Below, piece after piece: positions 59,958 to 64,000 of a stretch of DNA of 64,000 bases. The position numbers were made by a program, and so were the translations under genes. Location of the stretch: NCBI RefSeq assembly GCF_003148685.1, contig NZ_QGGR01000010.1, forward strand, positions 62,001-126,000, read 5' to 3'. The notes under the pieces were generated by a model. It was not told the origin of the DNA. It made no database searches and saw only the letters and a list, made by a program, of their open reading frames with translations. Every line of letters starts with the position of its first letter. The first letter of the stretch is position 1. Source of the DNA: Actinoplanes xinjiangensis. Its GTDB lineage: Bacteria; Actinomycetota; Actinomycetes; Mycobacteriales; Micromonosporaceae.

Positions 59958-61487
59958 TCAGCTGACCGTCCGCGACGCGGCCCAGCAGGCGTCCGCGCCG
60001 ACACAGGTGGCGAGGCCGCGTACCGCCGCACGCAGTTCGCCGAGCCGTTCCGGGCTCAGCGTCCCGGCCACGTTCTTGATCATGTGGGGGTCGGTCGTCC
60101 GGTCGAAGTACTCGACGGCGCCGTTCACGTACTCGATGTAGGTGAACGTGCCGGTGCGCAGCGCGTCGTAGGACGGCGGGATGTTCAGGCTGTTCTTCTC
60201 GTAGTCCGGGTCCTTCGGATCCGTGGCCGGGTCGTGGTGCTCGATCAGCGTGCCGTGGCGCCACTCGGCCGGCGCACTGCCGGACAGCAGCGGCGTGATG
60301 CTGCGGCCGTCGGTCTCCGACGGTGCCGGCAGACCGGCCCAGTCGGCGAAGGTGGGCCGCAGGTCGACGTTCGCCACCACCTGCGCGGCGCTGCGCCCGG
60401 GTTCGATCCCCGGCCCGGCCACCACCAGCGGCACGTTGACGTCGGTGTCGAAGGCGGTCTGCTTGCCGGACGGCAGGGTGTACTCACCCATGTGGTAGCC
60501 GTTGTCGGAGGTGAACATCACCACGGTCCGGTCGGCCACTCCCGCCTGGGCCAGGGTGGTGCGCAGTTGGCCGATCATCCGGTCGATCGCCTGCACGGAC
60601 TGGGCCCGCAACCGGAACTCCTGGTCCAGTCGCAGTTTCTGCGCCGTGGTCAGCTTCGGCTTGCCGGCCAGCCACACCGTTCCGGCCGGCGCCCGGTCCC
60701 ACGCCGGGGTACGGGGCGCCCGCAGCCCCGGGAAGAGGTTCGCGTCCCGTGGTGCCGGGGTGTACGGGTGGTGCGGCGTGTACGTGGACACCTCGACCAG
60801 GAACGGCTGACCGGTCGCCGCCGTGGTGCTGATGAAGTTCGACGCCTTGGCCGCGAGCACGTCGGTGAGGTAGTCCTGCGGCTTCGACCCGTACGAGACG
60901 ATCCGGCCGTTCTCGTTGAGCTTGTAGTCGAAGTTGGGGTAGGCGTTGCCGCCGGCGAACCACTGGTCCCAGCCCGGCGGCACGTACGGCCGGGTGCCGC
61001 CCATCCGGAGCCCCGGCTGGTACTCGTTGAGGTACTTGCCGAGGAACGCGGTGCGGTAGCCGGCGCCCTGGAGGTCGGTGGCGAAGGTGGAACGCTCCTG
61101 GCCGCGGCTGTGGAACAGCAGGAAGCCGCCGTCCGAGCCGTGGTTCTTCACGATCCCGGTGTTGTGCGGGAACTGGCCCTTGAGCAGCGAGGCACGCGAC
61201 GGGCAGCAGAGCGAGTCGGTGACCGTGTAGTTGGTGAACGTGGTGCCGTCCTGCTGGAGCTTGCGCACGTTGGGCATGTACTGCACGAGATTCATCGACA
61301 GGTCGTCGACGAGCACCAGCACGATGTTCGGCCGCGCGGCCGGGGCCGGCTGGACGGCGACGGCTGACGCCGACGTGGCGGGGCGGGCCGCGGCGGGCGA
61401 GCCGGGCGGTGTGGGATCCGCGCTGCATCCGGCCAGGACCAGCGACATCGCGACGAGGGCGGGGTACCCGAGGGTGCGGAGGCTCAT
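59958..61487 (-). CDS. Secreted sulfatase lipoprotein
   Basis: 509 residues of the formylglycine sulfatase family. Lipobox LAGC with Cys21; a ~30-residue Ala/Pro linker; then the catalytic domain. Cys94 in DSLCCPSRAS (C-x-P-S-R) is the residue converted to formylglycine; Asp61-Asp62 and SDNGYHMGEY carry calcium ligands. Closest to N-acetylglucosamine-6-sulfatase/arylsulfatase types. A formylglycine-generating enzyme is not in the window. Convergent with the FMN reductase gene. Confidence 0.92.
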   Translation of the reverse strand: MSLRTLGYPALVAMSLVLAGCSADPTPPGSPAAARPATSASAVAVQPAPAARPNIVLVLVDDLSMNLVQYMPNVRKLQQDGTTFTNYTVTDSLCCPSRASLLKGQFPHNTGIVKNHGSDGGFLLFHSRGQERSTFATDLQGAGYRTAFLGKYLNEYQPGLRMGGTRPYVPPGWDQWFAGGNAYPNFDYKLNENGRIVSYGSKPQDYLTDVLAAKASNFISTTAATGQPFLVEVSTYTPHHPYTPAPRDANLFPGLRAPRTPAWDRAPAGTVWLAGKPKLTTAQKLRLDQEFRLRAQSVQAIDRMIGQLRTTLAQAGVADRTVVMFTSDNGYHMGEYTLPSGKQTAFDTDVNVPLVVAGPGIEPGRSAAQVVANVDLRPTFADWAGLPAPSETDGRSITPLLSGSAPAEWRHGTLIEHHDPATDPKDPDYEKNSLNIPPSYDALRTGTFTYIEYVNGAVEYFDRTTDPHMIKNVAGTLSPERLGELRAAVRGLATCVGADACWAASRTVS

Positions 61488-61669
61488 GGTGGCGCGGCTA
61501 CTCCATCGGTTCCATCAGTGAAAGGTCTTCAGGAGATTAGTCGGCCGGAGCGCCCACCGGTTTCGTCAGGAGGCTTACCTCTCGCACAGATGATCATTAA
61601 GAAAGTCTGAACGGACCCCGATCGGCGGCCGGTCCGGCGGATAGTGGACGCCTTCCCTGGAGGTGATCC

Positions 61670-61831
61670 ATGCCAGTGGCCGACACCGCGCAGCCCCGGG
61701 CGTACGTCGTGATCGTCGTGGCCTCGGTGGAGCCGCGACCGCGACGCCCCCGCCGCCCGACCACCCGCCGTCCGCACCTGCCGATCCGTCCGCCCCGGTC
61801 ACCACGGGCGCCGCGCCGCCGCCCGGTTTGA
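61670..61831 (+). CDS. 53-residue Arg/Pro-rich ORF with perfect Shine-Dalgarno
   Basis: The ATG is preceded by GGAGGTGATCC (61659-61669), fully complementary to the 16S rRNA tail. The product starts MPVADTAQPRAYVVIVVASV and then becomes strongly Arg/Pro-rich. No known domain. It ends 73 bases before the P450 start. A frame change after about residue 20 would give a Pro/Ala-rich, less basic C-terminus, so the basic part may be a frameshift artefact. Confidence 0.5.
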   Translation: MPVADTAQPRAYVVIVVASVEPRPRRPRRPTTRRPHLPIRPPRSPRAPRRRPV

Positions 61832-61904
61832 ACCCGGACGGGCCACCGGGATCGGTATCGACGGGTATCGTCGGAACCCGGTTCCCGGCGGCCCGGAGGG
61901 CGCG

Positions 61905-63095
61905 ATGACGCAGGATCTCCAGCTCGATTTCACCGACCCGGCGTTCCAGAACAACCCCCATCCGGTGTATGCGCAGATGCGCCGCACCGGCCCGGTCCGC
62001 CGGGTGAAACTGCCCAGCGGGCTGAACGCCTGGCTGATCACCCGTTACGACGACGCCCGGCGCGCGCTGTCCGACCCGCGGCTGTCCAAGTCGATGCTCG
62101 CGGTGGGGTCGGCCGGCGCCGGGCAATCCAACCTGACCACCCCGATCTCCCGGCACATGCTCGCCGTGGATCCGCCCGACCACACCCGCCTGCGCCGGCT
62201 CGTCTCGGCGGCGTTCACGGCCCGCCGCATCGAGGGCATGCGGCCGCGGATCGAGGAGATCACCACCGGACTGCTGGACGCGCTCGACGGCGAGCGGTCG
62301 GCCGACCTGATCGACGCCTTCGCGTTCCCGCTGCCCATCCAGGTGATCTGCGAGCTGCTCGGCGTCCCGGCCGAGGACCAGAACGCCTTCCGCGAGTGGT
62401 CCAACGTGATCGTCTCCGGCGCGCTAGCCGGCGACCGGCTGGCCCCGGCGATCACCGCGATGATCGAGTACATCTCCACGCTGCTCGCCGAGCGCCGCGA
62501 GCACGGCGGCGACGATCTGCTCACCGGCCTCATCCAGGTGCGCGAGGAGGGCGACCGGCTGTCCGCCGAGGAGCTGTCCTCGATGGTCTTCCTGCTGCTC
62601 ATCGCCGGGCACGAGACCACCGTGAACCTGATCGGCAACGGCGTGTGGCTGCTGCTGCGCGACCGGGACCGCTGGGAGCGGCTGCGCGCCGACCGCACTC
62701 TGCTGCCCGCCGCGATCGAGGAGTTCCTGCGGTTCGAGGGGCCGGTCGAGACCTCCACGTTCCGGGTCGCCACCGAGCCTGTGGAGATCGGCGGTGTCAC
62801 CATCGCGGCCGGTGACCCGGTGGTGGTGGTCCTGCTCTCGGCCAACCGTGACGGCGACCGCTTCCCGGACGCCGACGAGCTGCGCCTGGACCGCCCCAAC
62901 AACGCCCACCTGGCCTTCGGGCACGGCATCCACTACTGCCTCGGCGCGCCGCTGGCCCGGCTGGAGGCGCAGGTCGCGTTCACCGCCCTGCTGGACCGCT
63001 TCCCCGACCTGCGGCTCGCCACCGACCCGGACGAGCTGCCCTGGCGTCCTGGCACCCTGCTGCGCGGCCTGCACCACCTGCCCGTACTCCTGTAG
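61905..63095 (+). CDS. Cytochrome P450 (CYP107-like)
   Basis: 396 residues, soluble bacterial P450. I-helix oxygen-activation motif AGHETT, K-helix ExxR in EEFLRFEG, and the haem-binding loop FGHGIHYCLGAPLARLE, whose Cys ligates iron. Such enzymes hydroxylate natural products or xenobiotics with ferredoxin partners; none is nearby. GGAGGG 4 bases before the ATG. No biosynthetic cluster surrounds it. Confidence 0.95.
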   Translation: MTQDLQLDFTDPAFQNNPHPVYAQMRRTGPVRRVKLPSGLNAWLITRYDDARRALSDPRLSKSMLAVGSAGAGQSNLTTPISRHMLAVDPPDHTRLRRLVSAAFTARRIEGMRPRIEEITTGLLDALDGERSADLIDAFAFPLPIQVICELLGVPAEDQNAFREWSNVIVSGALAGDRLAPAITAMIEYISTLLAERREHGGDDLLTGLIQVREEGDRLSAEELSSMVFLLLIAGHETTVNLIGNGVWLLLRDRDRWERLRADRTLLPAAIEEFLRFEGPVETSTFRVATEPVEIGGVTIAAGDPVVVVLLSANRDGDRFPDADELRLDRPNNAHLAFGHGIHYCLGAPLARLEAQVAFTALLDRFPDLRLATDPDELPWRPGTLLRGLHHLPVLL

Positions 63096-63109
63096 TTCCG
63101 GTGCCCGCA

Positions 63110-63140
63110 CCGCCGTCTCCCGGCCCCCGGGAGACGGCGG
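63110..63140 (+). terminator. Terminator of P450 gene
   Basis: Perfect 14-bp stem CCGCCGTCTCCCGG (63110-63123) with 63127-63140, CCC loop. Confidence 0.85.
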
Positions 63141-63303
63141 CGCGATCCGGCTCTCCCGAGGCGACACCAAGGGCGCCCTCCGCAAGATCGAGGAGTTCCG
63201 TAGGAAGCTGCGGGACCTGCGTAAGGACGACGAGCTCAGCGGTGACGCGTCCAGCCTGCTCAGCCCGGGCGCCGAACAGATCACGGCGGCGCTGCGGGGC
63301 TGA
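63141..63303 (+). pseudogene. Start-less coding remnant
   Basis: A frame ending at TGA 63303 reads LSRGDTKGALRKIEEFRRKL and on to ITAALRG, with coding-like composition (charged helix then Ser/Ala-rich). No ATG, GTG or TTG begins it after the P450 terminator. Perhaps the tail of a deleted gene. Confidence 0.3.
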
Positions 63304-63406
63304 CCCGCGTCCAGGGATCACCTGTCCGGGGATGTGTTCGGCCTTCATCCGGTCGCCGCGGCGAGCCAAGCTTGATCCGTCAGGCCGAGCCGGAAGGAGC
63401 AGGGAC

Positions 63407-64000
63407 ATGGACCGGGCACAGCTCGCGGACTTCCTCCGCACCCGCCGGGAGTCGCTCCAGCCGGAGGACGTGGGCCTGGCGCGTGGCCCCCGGCGCCGCG
63501 CCGGCGGCCTGCGCCGCGAGGAGGTGGCCGCCCTCGCCGGGATGTCCGTCGACTACTACGGGCGGATCGAGCAGCAACGCGGCCCGGGGCCGTCGGAGCA
63601 GATGCTCGCCGCCCTGGCCCGGGCGCTGCACCTGAGTCTGGCCGAGCGGGACCACCTGTTCCGGCTCGGCGGGCATCCGGCACCGCAGCGGGTGTCCCGC
63701 GACGACCACATCGCCCCCGGGATGATGCGGATCATCGACCGGCTCGGCGACACCCCGGCCATGGTCATCTCCCGGTACGGCGAGACGCTGCTCCAGACCG
63801 CACCGGCCGTCGCCCTGGTCGGCGGCGAGACCCGGTTCACCGGACTGGCCCGCAGCTGCTGGTACCGCTGGTTCACCGACCCGGCCGCCCGGCGGCTCTA
63901 CCCGGACGAGCACCACGAGCGGCAGAGCCGGATCTTCGCGGCGCAGCTGCGGGACGCCTACGCGGCGGTGCCGGAGAGCCGGGCCGGTCAGATCGTGGCC
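63407..64000 (+). CDS. Helix-turn-helix regulator with MmyB-like domain, 3' end outside window
   Basis: The first 198 codons are seen and the frame is still open at the window end. XRE-type helix-turn-helix LRREEVAALAGMSVDYYGRIEQQRGPGPSEQ (residues ~35-65) followed by the start of the MmyB ligand-binding domain (DTPAMVISRYGETLLQT, SCWYRWFTDPAARRLYPDE). Family members regulate antibiotic or short-chain dehydrogenase genes. AAGGAG 7 bases before the ATG. Confidence 0.9.
   Translation, partial: MDRAQLADFLRTRRESLQPEDVGLARGPRRRAGGLRREEVAALAGMSVDYYGRIEQQRGPGPSEQMLAALARALHLSLAERDHLFRLGGHPAPQRVSRDDHIAPGMMRIIDRLGDTPAMVISRYGETLLQTAPAVALVGGETRFTGLARSCWYRWFTDPAARRLYPDEHHERQSRIFAAQLRDAYAAVPESRAGQIVA

Noticed and set aside
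61488..61904. Biarylitide-type precursor pentapeptide before the P450
   Set aside because: No ATG-NNN-TAY-NNN-CAY short ORF was found; the P450 also resembles CYP107 rather than the peptide cross-linking group.

Overview
The window is 64 kb of very GC-rich actinobacterial chromosome. Several things point to a filamentous actinobacterium of the Micromonosporaceae (Actinoplanes-like): a mycothiol-dependent formaldehyde dehydrogenase, a ClpS/DUF2017/Mec/CysO/CysM cluster in nearly the Mycobacterium tuberculosis gene order, a SigC-type sigma factor, SigE-family sigma factors, and many leaderless start codons placed 6-8 bases after a TAnnnT box. The genus is my inference. There is no plasmid, prophage, CRISPR array or intact insertion sequence that I can support.

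Layout. 0-12 kb: C-terminal part of a large helicase-nuclease, a PAS-GGDEF-EAL protein, a cupin protein, a MarR regulator, S-(hydroxymethyl)mycothiol dehydrogenase, a LigD-like phosphoesterase whose ligase half has lost its catalytic lysine, an FAD monooxygenase, cytochrome c oxidase subunit I and an MFS exporter. 12.1-13.7 kb is a gene-free stretch of degenerate tandem repeats. 13.7-18 kb (minus strand): a membrane protein, a hydrolase/acetyltransferase pair and the NAD-salvage pair pncA/pncB. 18.1-25 kb (plus strand): clpS, DUF2017, mec, a short Cys-rich leader ORF, cysO, cysM, an Rv1339-like metallo-beta-lactamase-fold enzyme, a glycosyltransferase, rph and rdgB. 25-30.3 kb: a peptidase-like hydrolase, a DUF4143 ATPase, and a MerR-PP2C fusion overlapping an MFS transporter that carries a 51-bp in-frame minisatellite.

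30.7-38.5 kb is a single histidine-utilisation operon on the minus strand: an RpiR-type regulator, hutU, an M20 amidohydrolase, hutF, hutI and hutH, joined by ATGA overlaps. No HutG is present, so the M20 enzyme is the likely last step. 38.6-43 kb: MOSC protein, secreted expansin-like protein, an HNH endonuclease gene whose stop codon lies inside an unusual short-variable-loop tRNA(UAG), peroxiredoxin, SpeD and a Gls24 protein. 43-47.6 kb: a copper/thiol-redox module (two proteins whose predicted signal cleavage exposes an N-terminal histidine, a DsbA-like protein, a MauE-like protein and a SigC-like sigma factor). 47.7-52.2 kb: a 1,479-residue membrane-anchored protein built largely of in-frame minisatellites, ending at a stop codon that arose inside its last repeat array. 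52.4-64 kb: winged-helix protein, oligoribonuclease, tRNA-His, a sigma factor/membrane protein pair, two tandem L,D-transpeptidase lipoproteins, two identical tRNA-Lys genes, FMN reductase, sulfatase lipoprotein, a cytochrome P450 preceded by a 53-codon ORF with a perfect Shine-Dalgarno, and the start of a helix-turn-helix regulator.

How the genes work together: the clearest functional units are protein-bound cysteine synthesis (CysO carrier, CysM synthase, Mec protease) with a probable Cys-sensing leader; histidine to glutamate degradation; NAD salvage; and SigC-linked copper and disulfide handling. The most unusual items are the HNH-tRNA overlap, the CysO tail beyond its diglycine, the Cys-rich leader ORF, the pseudo-ligase, and the minisatellite expansion seen both in genes and between them.
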